Assembly (NCBI GenBank): GCA_023544525.1
Contig: JAMJFU010000005.1
Location: 1-45,811 of the forward strand
Reading direction: 5' to 3'
Length of the DNA stretch: 45,811 bases
Source of the DNA: Anaerolineae bacterium
Lineage (GTDB): Bacteria > Chloroflexota > Anaerolineae > JAAYZQ01
Positions 7,868 to 16,421 of the stretch are shown piece after piece. The notes beneath the pieces were generated by a model. It ran no database searches. It was not told the origin of the DNA and saw nothing but the letters and a program-made list of their open reading frames with translations. Numbering within the stretch: the first letter of the stretch is position 1; every line of letters starts with the position of its first letter. A program made the position numbers and the translations under genes.

Positions 7868-8146
7868 CTACAGGCCCAATAGGACGCGGATGACGATCTG
7901 GCGCAGGACCTCTAGCAGGAGCAGGGCCACCACGGGCGAGATGTCGATCGCACCGCCGATGGGCGGGATGATGCGACGAAGCGGCTCCAACACAGGGTCG
8001 GTGATCCGGTACAGGATCCGGACCAGCGGATGGTCGATGGCGGGGCGGTACGGGTTCACGTTGATCCAAGACAGCAGCACGCGGATGAGGATCAGGAACT
8101 CGTAAACCTGGAAAACCCAGGAGATGATGTTGATTATCGTGGACAT
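7868..8146 (-). CDS. YggT/YlmG family membrane protein
   Basis: The 92-residue protein has two hydrophobic helices (about residues 3-25 and 66-90) joined by the family signature LLSWINVNPYRPAIDHPLVR and ITDPVLEPLRRIIPP. YggT/YlmG proteins are small membrane proteins linked genetically to division or to osmotic and K+ balance, without a settled biochemical role. In many Gram-positive and related bacteria ylmG lies with ylmD and ylmE behind ftsZ. The same set is seen here in transcription order pgeF (ylmD), yggS (ylmE), yggT (ylmG). GGAGGG precedes the ATG. Confidence 0.9.
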   Translation of the reverse strand: MSTIINIISWVFQVYEFLILIRVLLSWINVNPYRPAIDHPLVRILYRITDPVLEPLRRIIPPIGGAIDISPVVALLLLEVLRQIVIRVLLGL

Positions 8147-8175
8147 GGATGTTGCCGCCCTCCCTTTCGCGGGAT

Positions 8176-8910
8176 CTAGGATGTACGCCAGGCAGGCAGG
8201 TCCGGCGCAAAGATAGCGCGCCCCAGGCGCACCAGTGTGGCTCCCTCCTCGATGGCTACCTCGAAATCATCCGTCATACCCATCGAGAGGTGATGCCAGT
8301 TGCCAGGAGGAAACGCTCTCGCCAGCCCATCGCGCAGCTGCCTCAACCGGCCAAAGACGGGACGAGCAGCCTCCACATCGGTGACGATCGGCGCCATGGT
8401 CATCAACCCCTGGACCTGCAGCTTTGGCAGGCTGAGGATCTCTTCGATGGCGGTGAACAGCGCCTCCCGCTGCGCCTCATCCGAGTCCCAGCGACTGGCC
8501 GCAAAGCCATACTTGCTCTCCTCACCGGAAACGTTCACCTCCAACAGCACGGGCAGGGCCGGGTTGGCCTCTGGGTGGACGCGATCCAACCGCTGGGCAA
8601 TCTTTAGGCTGTCCACAGAATGTACCATCTGGAACAGCGGCACGATGCGATTGGCCTTGCGGCTCTGGATGTGGCCGATCATGTGCCAGGTGACGTCAGC
8701 AGGCAGGTCACCCACTTTCTCTTCGGCCTCTCCTACGCGGTTTTCGCCAAAGTGCCGGAGCCCAAGATCGTAGGCTGCACGGATCACACCGGGCGGCTGC
8801 GTCTTGGTCACCGCCACGAGGGTGACCTCGTCCGGGGCCCGTCCTGCGCGCCGTGCAGCGGTCGCGATCCGCTCCTGGACTGAGCTGAGGTTCCTCTCCA
8901 GGCAGGTCAC
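8176..8910 (-). CDS. yggS: Pyridoxal phosphate homeostasis protein, YggS/YlmE family
   Basis: The 244-residue product matches the single-domain alanine-racemase-fold PLP-binding family. VTLVAVTKTQPP holds the PLP lysine at about residue 36. FGENRVGEAEEK, WHMIGHIQSRKAN, LEVNVSGEESKYGF and the phosphate loop LSMGMTDDFEVAIEEG are all present. The protein buffers free PLP and affects amino-acid and vitamin B6 balance; no catalysis is established. The start is GTG 8910, overlapping the pgeF stop (GTGA), so translational coupling is likely. Length is close to the family norm of about 230. Confidence 0.93.
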   Translation of the reverse strand: MTCLERNLSSVQERIATAARRAGRAPDEVTLVAVTKTQPPGVIRAAYDLGLRHFGENRVGEAEEKVGDLPADVTWHMIGHIQSRKANRIVPLFQMVHSVDSLKIAQRLDRVHPEANPALPVLLEVNVSGEESKYGFAASRWDSDEAQREALFTAIEEILSLPKLQVQGLMTMAPIVTDVEAARPVFGRLRQLRDGLARAFPPGNWHHLSMGMTDDFEVAIEEGATLVRLGRAIFAPDLPAWRTS

Positions 8911-9818
8911 TGGCTATCTGCCCCTTGGTCAAAGGCCGGAAATCCCGCCGGATGCAACGAGTCAAATGGGGCCAGCTCTGGATCGTCTGCCTGCTTCCGT
9001 GTCTTTGTCGGGACAGCTTCTGCCTGCTCTGCGCCCCGGGGTTGGAGGTAGGCCACAGCGGCAAATCGTCCGGTCTTGCCCTGCTCGGCGCGGTGAGAGT
9101 AGAACTCGTCCACGTTGCACCCGGTGCACATCCCTGCCATTTCGATCCGTCTCACGCCTGCCGCCGCCAGCTGCTGTGCATTCGCCGCGGGCAGGTCAAA
9201 ACGCCACTGGCCCTCTCCCTCAAGCTGCATCACTGCCTTCCAGTCTGGCAGCGCGTAGCCCATCGCCGCGGCTACCTCGTCGCCTACGACGTAACAGCAT
9301 GGCCCGATGGCGGGGCCCAGGCCTGCGACCAGGCCCTTGGGCCGTGTGCCAAAAGCCTGATGCATCGCCTCGACGGCCCGCCGGGCCACACCTTGGGCCA
9401 CACCACGCCAGCCGGCGTGGACCAGGCCCACGGCGTGGTGTTCCGGGTCGTAGAGCAGTATGGGCTGGCAATCGGCAAAGCGCTGCAGCAGCGCCACCCC
9501 CGGTGTCACAGTCACCAACCCGTCGGTGTTGGGCACAATCCTGGCCCCATCCGGCGTGTCCACCGCTGCCACGCGGTTGCCGTGCACCTGGCGGGTAGTG
9601 ACGACCTGGCCGGGCTGGAGACCGAGGTGGGCATAGATCCGGCGATGGTTTTCCAGAACGTTAGACTCGTCATCGTCGACCAAACGCCCGACGTTGAGGC
9701 TGGCAAAAGGCACGGGGCTGCAACCGCCCAGGCGCGTGAACACTGCGTGCACAAGACCTTCGACACGCAGCGTCTCAAAGTGATAGGTTACCAACCCGTT
9801 GCTCTCTTGGCGCAACAA
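8907..9818 (-). CDS. pgeF: Purine nucleoside phosphorylase / YfiH (laccase-domain) family, PgeF-like
   Basis: The 303-residue YfiH/YlmD-family protein contains TRQVHGNRV, FADCQPILLYD, VGLVHAGWRGVAQGVA and GPAIGPCCYVVGDEV, the segments that supply the His/Cys zinc and active-site residues of the family. Known members act as purine nucleoside phosphorylase/adenosine deaminase, and E. coli PgeF proof-reads peptidoglycan precursors. The last 45 residues are charged and low in conservation and exceed the usual length of about 250-280. The start is TTG 9818, which has GAGGAGA upstream; the nearby ATG is out of frame. A promoter is seen at 9963-9991. Confidence 0.9.
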   Translation of the reverse strand: MLRQESNGLVTYHFETLRVEGLVHAVFTRLGGCSPVPFASLNVGRLVDDDESNVLENHRRIYAHLGLQPGQVVTTRQVHGNRVAAVDTPDGARIVPNTDGLVTVTPGVALLQRFADCQPILLYDPEHHAVGLVHAGWRGVAQGVARRAVEAMHQAFGTRPKGLVAGLGPAIGPCCYVVGDEVAAAMGYALPDWKAVMQLEGEGQWRFDLPAANAQQLAAAGVRRIEMAGMCTGCNVDEFYSHRAEQGKTGRFAAVAYLQPRGAEQAEAVPTKTRKQADDPELAPFDSLHPAGFPAFDQGADSQ

Positions 9819-9962
9819 GCGTCAGCATCTCCTCTGGGTGGCAGGCCATACGCAGTGCATGGTCCCAAGTAATGCACCCTTGCCGCCATGTTGGCCAGGT
9901 CCGGCTGCTGCTCAGCTCCGGCGTAGAACGGACGAGGAGCTGCGCAGACCCGGCCAGGCCGC

Positions 9963-9991
9963 ATTATACTATAGAAGCGCGCGCCCCCCAA
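9963..9991 (-). promoter_or_regulatory. Probable promoter of pgeF-yggS-yggT
   Basis: Minus strand: -35 TTGGGG (9991-9986), 17-bp spacer, -10 TATAAT (9968-9963). The -35 is weak and no TGn extension is present. The leader of about 140 bases can fold, for example GTGCAT with ATGCAC, but no known element is recognised. Confidence 0.5.
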
Positions 9992-10085
9992 ACAACACGG
10001 GATCTGCGGTTGGGCGGTTGCCCCTGTCGCTTCCTTCGACCGTCACCAGGCAGATGGTGTTTGCTCAACAGACAGCGGGCCATGC

Positions 10086-11726
10086 TCACTGGCAGACCCC
10101 GCAGGCAACGCAATCCGCTGGCTGGCAGGGCCCGGTCGTCCTGGGCACGGCAGCCCGTTGGGCTTCCCGGCGAAGGTGGGCTTCCTGGATCCCGCTCCGG
10201 ATGAAATCCCAGGGTAGCGGCTCGCCGGCAGCCCGTTCCCGGAGTAGATCCTGCAGTGAGAGGCCAGCCTCATTCAGGGCTTTCTTCCAGTTCCCGGGCG
10301 TCACTCGCTCCACCGTAAGGAGGGCTTCTGCCACCCGGCGATCACCACGGGCCAGGCCCCCCTGTATCTCGGCCCAGGCGGGACTCTCGGACTTGACGGT
10401 GATGGCCTGCCTGCGCAGCTTGCTGTCGACATAATCCAGCCGCTTCTTCAACGTCTTGGCCCTGGTCTGGGCCACCCGTTGAAATGGGGTCCCAGCTTTG
10501 GGCACAAAGGGCGTCACATTGGCGGTCACCCGGCCCGTGAAGCGCTGGGCACAGGCCAGGGTCAGGTCCACGAGCGCCTGGATGTCCTCCTCGGTCTCTG
10601 TGGGCAGGCCTATCATGAAGTAGAGCTTGACCTGGGCGAGCCCATAGTGGGCGGCCAGGTCCACGGCACGGAGCACGTCGTCCGCGGTCTGCGTCTTGTT
10701 GATCGCCTGGCGCAGGCGTTCGGATCCAGCTTCTGGAGCGATGGTCAGGGTCCGGGTCCCCGACTCGGCCAGGGCCCGGATCAGCGGGGTGGAGGGCGGG
10801 TCGACCCGCATGCTCGAGACGCTGATATCGGCGCCAAGCTGGCGTAACTGCCTGGCGAGCACGTCGATGCCGCTATGATCCGAGACAGCGGCACTCACCA
10901 GGCCGATGCGATCCGTGTCGGCCAGCAGGACGCGCGCCTGCTCGATGATACAGGCCACTGACCGCTCCCGAGGCGGACGGTAGGCGTAACCTGCCAGGCA
11001 GAAGCGACAGCCACGGCCGCAGCCTCGCGCAATCTCGATCAGCCCCATGTTCGAGAACTCGGTGTTGGGGGTCAAGATGGTCGAGTGGGTGGGGCAGCGA
11101 TCCAGGTCGGCGAGCCATTGGCGTACGACCGGCCTGCCCGGTGCTGGAGTTTCGTCAGGATTCGGCAGATAGACGCCGGCGACCTGGGAAAGCGCCTCCA
11201 GGGCAGCTTCTCGACCGTCATAGATGCAGCGCAGCGCCGCAGTCAGGGCGGCAAATGCTGGCTCGATCTCGCCGATGAGAACAGCGTCCAGGAATGGAGC
11301 AAGGGGTTCGGGATTCGCCGATACGGCCGGACCACCAGCGATGATCAGAGGATGGCTCTCATCGCGTTCCCGCGCGCGGAGGGGGAGGCCGGCAGCGCGC
11401 AAGAGCCCCACCAAGTTGAAATAGTCCATCTCGTAGGTCAAGGAAAAGGCCAGGACCGGAAAATAATCTACAGGTGCACCGCTCTCCAACGAGAGGGGCG
11501 GGGCCGGGTCTCCTGCCGACGGATCCACGAAGACACGTTCACAAACTATGTCGTCGCTGGCATTCCACAGCCGGTAAAGCGTGTGCAGCGCAAGGCTGGA
11601 CATGCCGAGGTAGTAGCTATTGGGGAAGATCAGGGCGATGGGCAACCGGCCACCCCAGTCCTTGTAGACGGTGCCCTTCTCGGCCTGGATGAGCTGCTCA
11701 CCTGCTTCGATCTGCTGCCAGGTCAT
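10086..11726 (-). CDS. B12-binding/radical SAM protein of the TIGR03960 type
   Basis: The 546-residue protein has an N-terminal cobalamin-binding-like Rossmann region (ALIFPNSYYLGMSSLALHTL, then LAFSLTYEMDYFNLVGLL and IIAGGPAVSANPEPLAPFLD). A radical SAM core follows with EIARGCGRGCRFCLAGY at about residues 232-248, giving the CxxxCxxC cluster motif, and then conserved barrel strands (SSMRVDPPS, TLTIAPEAGSERLRQAINK, KLYFMIGLPTETEEDIQALV). This matches the TIGR03960 family, whose members often sit with DUF2344 and RNase G genes and have no proven reaction. No DUF2344 partner is present here. The C-terminal ~100 residues are helical. It lies 54 bases after ydcF and may be co-transcribed with it. 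Confidence 0.85.
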   Translation of the reverse strand: MTWQQIEAGEQLIQAEKGTVYKDWGGRLPIALIFPNSYYLGMSSLALHTLYRLWNASDDIVCERVFVDPSAGDPAPPLSLESGAPVDYFPVLAFSLTYEMDYFNLVGLLRAAGLPLRARERDESHPLIIAGGPAVSANPEPLAPFLDAVLIGEIEPAFAALTAALRCIYDGREAALEALSQVAGVYLPNPDETPAPGRPVVRQWLADLDRCPTHSTILTPNTEFSNMGLIEIARGCGRGCRFCLAGYAYRPPRERSVACIIEQARVLLADTDRIGLVSAAVSDHSGIDVLARQLRQLGADISVSSMRVDPPSTPLIRALAESGTRTLTIAPEAGSERLRQAINKTQTADDVLRAVDLAAHYGLAQVKLYFMIGLPTETEEDIQALVDLTLACAQRFTGRVTANVTPFVPKAGTPFQRVAQTRAKTLKKRLDYVDSKLRRQAITVKSESPAWAEIQGGLARGDRRVAEALLTVERVTPGNWKKALNEAGLSLQDLLRERAAGEPLPWDFIRSGIQEAHLRREAQRAAVPRTTGPCQPADCVACGVCQ

Positions 11727-11780
11727 GCGGCGCTCACCCTACGGCCCATTGAGCGACGATGCCAGCCGGACAGGGGCATG

Positions 11781-12455
11781 TCAGTTTGGCTCTCCAGTGC
11801 CGGGAGAGCGATAGACACGCTGGCTCAGGATGGCCGTCCACTTGTCAGGCACGCCGATGGCCTCCAGGCTGGCCCACAGAATGCCCACCGTTTCGCGTGA
11901 AGTCAGCCGGGCCCGCTCCCGCCAGGGGATGCTGCCCAGGTTGGTATTGGTCGGACTGGGGTAGACCGTCAATCCCTGGCCCACGAAAAGCAGGCGTGCA
12001 CGTTCGAGGTGAAGGGGATGGCTGACCAGAATGACCCTGTCCCAGCCATGGCTCACCATGATCTCGCCAGCGCTCGCGGCATCATCGCGAGTGGTCATCG
12101 AGCCATCGGCTAGCAGCACCCGTTCAGGGGGCACGCCCAGGCCTACCGCGAGATCGCGCGCCACCGCGGCCGCCGACAGGCGGTCGCCTCGATAGCCCCC
12201 CGTGCAAATCAGATAGGGTGCCAGACCCTGCCGGTACAGCTCGACGGCGTGGAGGGTCCGCACGCGCAGGTCCGGGCCCGGAGCACCGTCGGGCGTGACC
12301 CGTGCGCCGAGGACGACGATGGCATCAGCCTGCTGGGCGTGATCGTGCAAGCCAGTGTCGTTGACCCTCCAGGCAATGTAGAGAAAGGTAATGGCCGCAG
12401 CCAGCACCACTAGCGCCGGCACAATCAGCGCTGCGCGGAGTAGCCTGTATATCAT
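11781..12455 (-). CDS. YdcF/SanA-like (DUF218) membrane-anchored protein
   Basis: The 224-residue product has one N-terminal membrane helix (LLRAALIVPALVVLAAAITFLYIAW) and a DUF218 domain with ADAIVVLGARV, CTGGYRGDRLSAA, MTTRDDAASAG and ILVSHPLHLERARLLF. Relatives such as SanA and YdcF act at the cell envelope and affect vancomycin tolerance or polysaccharide passage; the exact reaction is unproven. The predicted transcription start falls on the A of ATG 12455, so the mRNA is probably leaderless and no ribosome binding site is expected or seen. Confidence 0.85.
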   Translation of the reverse strand: MIYRLLRAALIVPALVVLAAAITFLYIAWRVNDTGLHDHAQQADAIVVLGARVTPDGAPGPDLRVRTLHAVELYRQGLAPYLICTGGYRGDRLSAAAVARDLAVGLGVPPERVLLADGSMTTRDDAASAGEIMVSHGWDRVILVSHPLHLERARLLFVGQGLTVYPSPTNTNLGSIPWRERARLTSRETVGILWASLEAIGVPDKWTAILSQRVYRSPGTGEPN

Positions 12456-12461
12456 GCCGCC

Positions 12462-12490
12462 ATTATACCAGCGTTGTCACGTGCGGTCAA
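12462..12490 (-). promoter_or_regulatory. Strong promoter for ydcF giving a leaderless transcript
   Basis: Minus strand: -35 TTGACC (12490-12485), 17-bp spacer, -10 TATAAT (12467-12462) with TGG extension. Only six bases lie between the -10 box and the ATG at 12455, so the start codon sits at +1. Confidence 0.75.
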
Positions 12491-12564
12491 AAAGCCCGCG
12501 TTGCTCAAGACACGTGAGTTCGGTGCTTTGGATGCGCACAAAGGGTTGGAGTGCTCAAAGGGAG

Positions 12565-12594
12565 CGGGGCAGGTGGCGCATCGCACCTGCCCCG
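12565..12594 (-). terminator. Hairpin downstream of nrdJ, probable terminator
   Basis: A perfect 11-bp stem CGGGGCAGGTG/CACCTGCCCCG encloses an 8-base loop, 45 bases past the nrdJ stop. On the minus strand it is followed by CTCCCTTTG, only weakly T-rich. Confidence 0.55.
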
Positions 12595-12639
12595 AGCCGG
12601 ATTACGAGATCTGGTTTCGGAATGTGAAGAGGGAAGGTC

Positions 12640-15072
12640 CTAGCACTCGCTGTAGGAGCAATTCAGGCACTTGCGACAACCTTCCATGGCCACGAACGAG
12701 GCCTGCCCGCAATCGGGGCAGAGATCTGCCCTTGGGCTGGGCATGGTAATGGGCAGCGGCAGCTGTTCCGGCGGCTGCTCGTCTTCGATCAGGGCTATGT
12801 GCCTGGCCAGTACCTGCGCGACTGCGTCCGGCAGTGAGCGTACCCGGTTTGGCCCAAAGCCCATGGGCCGGCCACCGCCGATGCCCACGAGCTGATCGAT
12901 GACCTCAATGAGCCGCTCTCGCGCCGTCAGGGGCGAGGGCATGCGTAGGGCAAGGCTGATCAGGCGGCCGATGGCTTCCGCCACGGCCGCGGTGTCAGAG
13001 CCAGCCTTGCCGACGTTGGCAAAGACCTCAAAGGGATCCTGATGGCCATTCTCGTTGATCGTTATATAGGCAGTGCCCAGGGGCGTCGGCGTCCGGTAGG
13101 TCGTGCCGTGCAAAGTGGTGGGCCGGGGCTTGCGGGGCTCGACCTGCAGGTCATCGCCATTCTTGGCTTGCCTGGTCTTTTGGGTCTCGAGCACCACCTT
13201 CTCGCGGGAGCCGGTGACATAAACGGTCAACCCCTTGCATCCCAGTCGCCAGGCCAGCTGGTAGGCACGGGACACGTCCTCGGGCTGGGCGTCGGCCGGG
13301 AAGTTGACCGTCTTGGAGATGCTGTTGTCCACGAACGCCTGGATGGCGGCCTGCATGTGAATGTGTTCCTCGGCGGGGATGTCATTGGCGACCACAAACA
13401 CGTCCCGGATGTTGCCGGGCACCTCAGCGATCTCTTGGCAACTACCACTAATCGCCACTTGCTCGGCGACCCGTTCGCGGGTTTCCTCGTCCAGTCCGGC
13501 GCGTTCCAGGGCCCGCATAAAGAGGGGGCTGGTGTAGGTAAGTTCCACATCCTCGTCGCCGTCCGTGAAATGCCGGACATAGGCCAGGGCAAAGGCAGGC
13601 TCACATCCGTAGGCCTCGCATCCCGAAACTGTACCGATCGTGCCCGTGGGTGCCACCGTCGTCTGCGCGGCATTGCGGATGCCGTGGTTGCGAATGCCCT
13701 GCAAGATCCCGTTCCAGTCCAACGGAGGCCGGCCAAAATCGCGAGAGTAGGGTGCCAACGGGGCTGGCGGTCGCCATTCAGGCCCTTTAGGATCGTAGAT
13801 GCTTCCCTGGATGGCGGGAAAAGCCCCCCGGGTTTCGGCCAGCTCAATGCTGGTGCGCATCGAGTGGTAGCGAATGAACTCGACGATCTGTGCCGCAAAC
13901 TCTGCCGCTTCGGGACTGCCATAACGGATTCCGGCACGGAACATCAGGTCCCCCAGGCCCATGATTCCCAGCCCGATCCGTCGCGCACGCTGGGCCGACT
14001 CCTCGATTTCAGGCACGGCCGGCACGTATTTGTTGGCGTCCACGACGTTGTCCAGGAAGCGGGTCGCCAAGTCGATAGTCTCCCGCAGTTTGTCCCAGTC
14101 GACCGTGCCGCTGGGGGTGGCGTGCTGTGCCAGGTTTACGGAGCCCAGGCAGCAGTTTTCGTAGGGCCCCAGCCATTGCTCGCCACAGGGATTTGTGGCT
14201 TCGAGCTGGTAGAGATGAGGCACGGGGTTGCTGCGATTGGCTGTGTCGAGGAACAGGACCCCGGGCTCTCCATTCCGGTGTGCATGCTGGACGATCTCAT
14301 CAAAGACCTTCCGGGCCGGGAGCCTCTCCCACACGGTGCCATCCTGTGGGTTGACAAGATCGTATTCCTCGTCGGCTTCCACTGCACGCATAAACTCGTT
14401 GGTGATACCGACCGAGATGTTAAAGTTACTGATGTCCCCCTCTTCGCTCTTGCAGCGGATGAACTGCAGGATGTCCGGGTGATCGACGCGGAGCACGGCC
14501 ATGTTGGCCCCACGTCGCGTGCCCCCTTGGGCGATCTCTCCGAACGCCTTGTCATAAACCCGCAGGAAGCCAACGGGACCGGTCGCAACACCTTTGCTGG
14601 TCTTCACCCGTGCTCCCTTGGGCCGGAGTCTTGAGAAAGAGAAACCGTTGCCACCCCCGGTCTGCTGGATGAGGGCGGCCACGCGCAACGTGGAAAAGAT
14701 GCCAGCCGGATCGCGGCCCATGTCGTCTTCTATGGGGATGACAAAGCAGGCGGCCAATTGCCCCAGGGGGGTCCCAGCTCCGGTAAACGTCGGGGAGTTG
14801 GGCATGAAGCGGAAGGAGGTCAGCAGGTCGTAAAAGGCCCGTGCCGACTGGTCCGCGTTCTCGCCATACTCCTCGTCAGGCTCGGCGACCACGCTTGCCA
14901 CCCGCCAGAACATCTCGCCAGGGGTCTCGATCGGTTCACCGTCCGACCCTCGCAACAGGTAGCGTTTGCGCAGTACGGTCAGTGCGTTTTCACTGAGCGG
15001 AATCTCGCGATCCATGGGGGCCGCCATGAATTGTACGATGTCTTTTGCAGCGATGTTCAGTTGCTCAGGCAT
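12640..15072 (-). CDS. nrdJ: Adenosylcobalamin-dependent ribonucleoside-diphosphate reductase (class II)
   Basis: The 810-residue enzyme reduces ribonucleotides to deoxyribonucleotides using B12 chemistry, without oxygen. Visible are the substrate-site cysteine region QLAACFVIP (Cys109), [24 protein letters not shown], the active-site NPCGE at 294-298, [18 protein letters not shown], and a C-terminal zinc-ribbon-like tail CPDCG...[12 protein letters not shown]. There is no N-terminal ATP-cone. The ATG has GAGGA upstream. It lies downstream of nrdR and a CinA-like gene on the same strand, so the three probably form an operon under NrdR control. No NrdR box was seen in the 75 bases just before it. 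Confidence 0.95.
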   Translation of the reverse strand: MPEQLNIAAKDIVQFMAAPMDREIPLSENALTVLRKRYLLRGSDGEPIETPGEMFWRVASVVAEPDEEYGENADQSARAFYDLLTSFRFMPNSPTFTGAGTPLGQLAACFVIPIEDDMGRDPAGIFSTLRVAALIQQTGGGNGFSFSRLRPKGARVKTSKGVATGPVGFLRVYDKAFGEIAQGGTRRGANMAVLRVDHPDILQFIRCKSEEGDISNFNISVGITNEFMRAVEADEEYDLVNPQDGTVWERLPARKVFDEIVQHAHRNGEPGVLFLDTANRSNPVPHLYQLEATNPCGEQWLGPYENCCLGSVNLAQHATPSGTVDWDKLRETIDLATRFLDNVVDANKYVPAVPEIEESAQRARRIGLGIMGLGDLMFRAGIRYGSPEAAEFAAQIVEFIRYHSMRTSIELAETRGAFPAIQGSIYDPKGPEWRPPAPLAPYSRDFGRPPLDWNGILQGIRNHGIRNAAQTTVAPTGTIGTVSGCEAYGCEPAFALAYVRHFTDGDEDVELTYTSPLFMRALERAGLDEETRERVAEQVAISGSCQEIAEVPGNIRDVFVVANDIPAEEHIHMQAAIQAFVDNSISKTVNFPADAQPEDVSRAYQLAWRLGCKGLTVYVTGSREKVVLETQKTRQAKNGDDLQVEPRKPRPTTLHGTTYRTPTPLGTAYITINENGHQDPFEVFANVGKAGSDTAAVAEAIGRLISLALRMPSPLTARERLIEVIDQLVGIGGGRPMGFGPNRVRSLPDAVAQVLARHIALIEDEQPPEQLPLPITMPSPRADLCPDCGQASFVAMEGCRKCLNCSYSEC

Positions 15073-15147
15073 TGTCCATCCTCGTTCATTGTAATGGTGG
15101 TGGTGCGTTCGCTCGTGGCTGACGCACCCGGCCTCGATGCGGACAGG

Positions 15148-15636
15148 TCAAGCCAGGGCACGGCGTACAAAGCCCAAGGCCTCTTCGGCCAACCAGCCGG
15201 CCATATCTCCCGTTGCGCCGTCATAATGCAGGGTCTCGTCCAAAACATCTTCACCGGTGTGCAGTGCCAGGTACACCGTCTCGTGGACTTCTGTGGCAGC
15301 TTCAGGCAGGGGCTCTGCCCACACTGCCAGGCATAGGTCGGTTTCGAGGAAATCGCGACCGACGCGCGCAGCGGCGCGTGCCGCCTTGGCTGAAAAGGCG
15401 CCTGCCTGGAACTGGTGCCAGGGCAGGCCCAGCACATCGATGGCTTCTTCGACCGTCTCTACGTTCAAGCTGCTGCCCAGGACCGCCGGACCCTCTTCGG
15501 TGTCAAAGAGCCGGTGACCGACGGAGCCGCCTGTGGCGCACTCTACTGTGCCCAACGATAGCCCCCTGTCGGCCAGTAACTGTGCCAGCGTTTCGGCAGT
15601 GCTGCTCTCACCCTCACTCATTGGATCTCGAACCAT
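15148..15636 (-). CDS. CinA C-terminal-domain-like protein with altered active-site motif
   Basis: The 162-residue product matches the CinA-C/PncC nicotinamide-mononucleotide amidohydrolase fold: LAQLLADRGLSLGTVECATGG at the start, VGHRLFDTEEG, AAARAAARV, LCLAVWAEPL, TVYLALHTG and a final helix. The usual ESCTGG motif reads ECATGG here, so the position of the family's catalytic serine is a cysteine. FASGP/GIAGP-type conserved turns are also missing. It may be inactive or have a changed reaction. It begins five bases after the nrdR stop (ATG 15636; ATG 15621 is also possible) and ends 75 bases before nrdJ, so its context is deoxynucleotide supply. Confidence 0.7.
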   Translation of the reverse strand: MVRDPMSEGESSTAETLAQLLADRGLSLGTVECATGGSVGHRLFDTEEGPAVLGSSLNVETVEEAIDVLGLPWHQFQAGAFSAKAARAAARVGRDFLETDLCLAVWAEPLPEAATEVHETVYLALHTGEDVLDETLHYDGATGDMAGWLAEEALGFVRRALA

Positions 15637-15641
15637 TCGCC

Positions 15642-16133
15642 CTACATGTCCAGTTTCATCTGGGCCTTGGAGATTTCCTCCCGCTGGCGGCGCTCTAGCA
15701 GGTTCTCAATCTCGTCGGCCAGGTCCCCCACGTCAGCAAACTTGCGGTAGATGGTGGCAAACCGGATGTAAGCAACTTCGTCCAGCCTTCGCAGGTTCTG
15801 CATCACCATCTCGCCAATCTCTCGACTGGTGACCTCGCGGCTGCCCCGGTGATAGAGTTCGCTTTCGATGCTGCTGACCAGCTCTTCGATCTCCTCTGTC
15901 TCAATGGGCCGCTTGGCACAGGCGATCTGTATGCCGCGCAGGATCTTTTCTCGATCGAATGGCTCGCGGCGCCCGTCCTGCTTGATCACCATGAGACGCA
16001 ACGGCGCAACCCGCTCATAGGTGGTAAAGCGCCGGCCACAGTCCTCACACTCTCGCCGGCGGCGAATGCCACCCTCGCCACTGCGGGTGTCTATCACTCT
16101 CGAGTTGGTCGAGCCGCAAAACGGGCACTTCAT
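15642..16133 (-). CDS. nrdR: Transcriptional repressor NrdR
   Basis: The 163-residue protein begins MKCPFCG with the zinc ribbon (CPFCGS...CEDCGRRF, residues 3-34), followed by the ATP-cone (VIKQDGRREPFDREKILRGI onward, about 49-139). Length and domains are standard. NrdR senses ATP/dATP and represses ribonucleotide reductase genes. ATG 16133 is preferred over upstream in-frame ATGs because GGAG sits seven bases before it and the protein then starts at the zinc ribbon. The promoter (16294-16322) carries NrdR-box-like sequence over its -35 region, suggesting autoregulation together with the downstream nrdJ. Confidence 0.95.
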   Translation of the reverse strand: MKCPFCGSTNSRVIDTRSGEGGIRRRRECEDCGRRFTTYERVAPLRLMVIKQDGRREPFDREKILRGIQIACAKRPIETEEIEELVSSIESELYHRGSREVTSREIGEMVMQNLRRLDEVAYIRFATIYRKFADVGDLADEIENLLERRQREEISKAQMKLDM

Positions 16134-16238
16134 GATCAACTCCATGCCAGTGCCAAGGGCCTGTATGATGTCAAGAGGGTTAGCGAAAAGAGGGGAACGC
16201 TTCCTCAAGAAGGTCCCCAGTACTCGGTTGCGCCTTTG

Positions 16239-16254
16239 GCACTATATCTCGTAG
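16239..16254 (-). promoter_or_regulatory. Second NrdR-box-like sequence in the nrdR leader
   Basis: GCACTATATCTCGTAG on the plus strand matches 11 of 16 positions of the NrdR consensus as recalled (ACACWATATATWGTGT). Its left half GCACTATAT is repeated, inverted, at 16320-16312 over the promoter. It lies about 40 bases downstream of the predicted start. Confidence 0.45.
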
Positions 16255-16293
16255 TCCCTCGGGATTGGAATACAAGATGTGGTAGGCGCGAAT

Positions 16294-16322
16294 ACTATAC
16301 CACAAAGAGCTATATAGTGCAA
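16294..16322 (-). promoter_or_regulatory. Promoter of nrdR with overlapping NrdR-box-like operator
   Basis: Minus strand: -35 TTGCAC (16322-16317), 17-bp spacer, -10 TATAGT (16299-16294) with TGG extension. GCACTATATAGCTCTT (16320-16305) covers the -35 and spacer and matches about 10 of 16 NrdR-box positions, so bound NrdR would block RNA polymerase. Confidence 0.6.
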
Positions 16323-16394
16323 AAAGAGCAGGGGGGCGGCGGAAAACGAACGGAAGAATTTAAACTTTGCGCGGCTGTTGGCCCGGCAAGAGGG

Positions 16395-16421
16395 CGCCCC
16401 CTTTCTTGACGAAAGGGGGCG
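16395..16421. other. Perfect 11-bp hairpin in the ftsZ-nrdR gap; no gene seen in 16323-16636
   Basis: CGCCCCCTTTC (16395-16405) and GAAAGGGGGCG (16411-16421) form a perfect stem with a 5-base loop. Neither strand has a T-run after it, so a classic terminator is not supported. A smaller hairpin AGCCCA/TGGGCT lies close by at about 16435-16450. The rest of the ~310-base gap has no credible reading frame with a ribosome binding site and no recognised RNA motif; it most likely ends the dcw transcript or carries an unrecognised structured RNA. Confidence 0.5.

Noticed and set aside
13042-14634. 530-codon plus-strand open frame antisense to nrdJ
   Set aside because: It lies wholly opposite the conserved NrdJ coding sequence, has no ribosome binding site and no recognisable motif.
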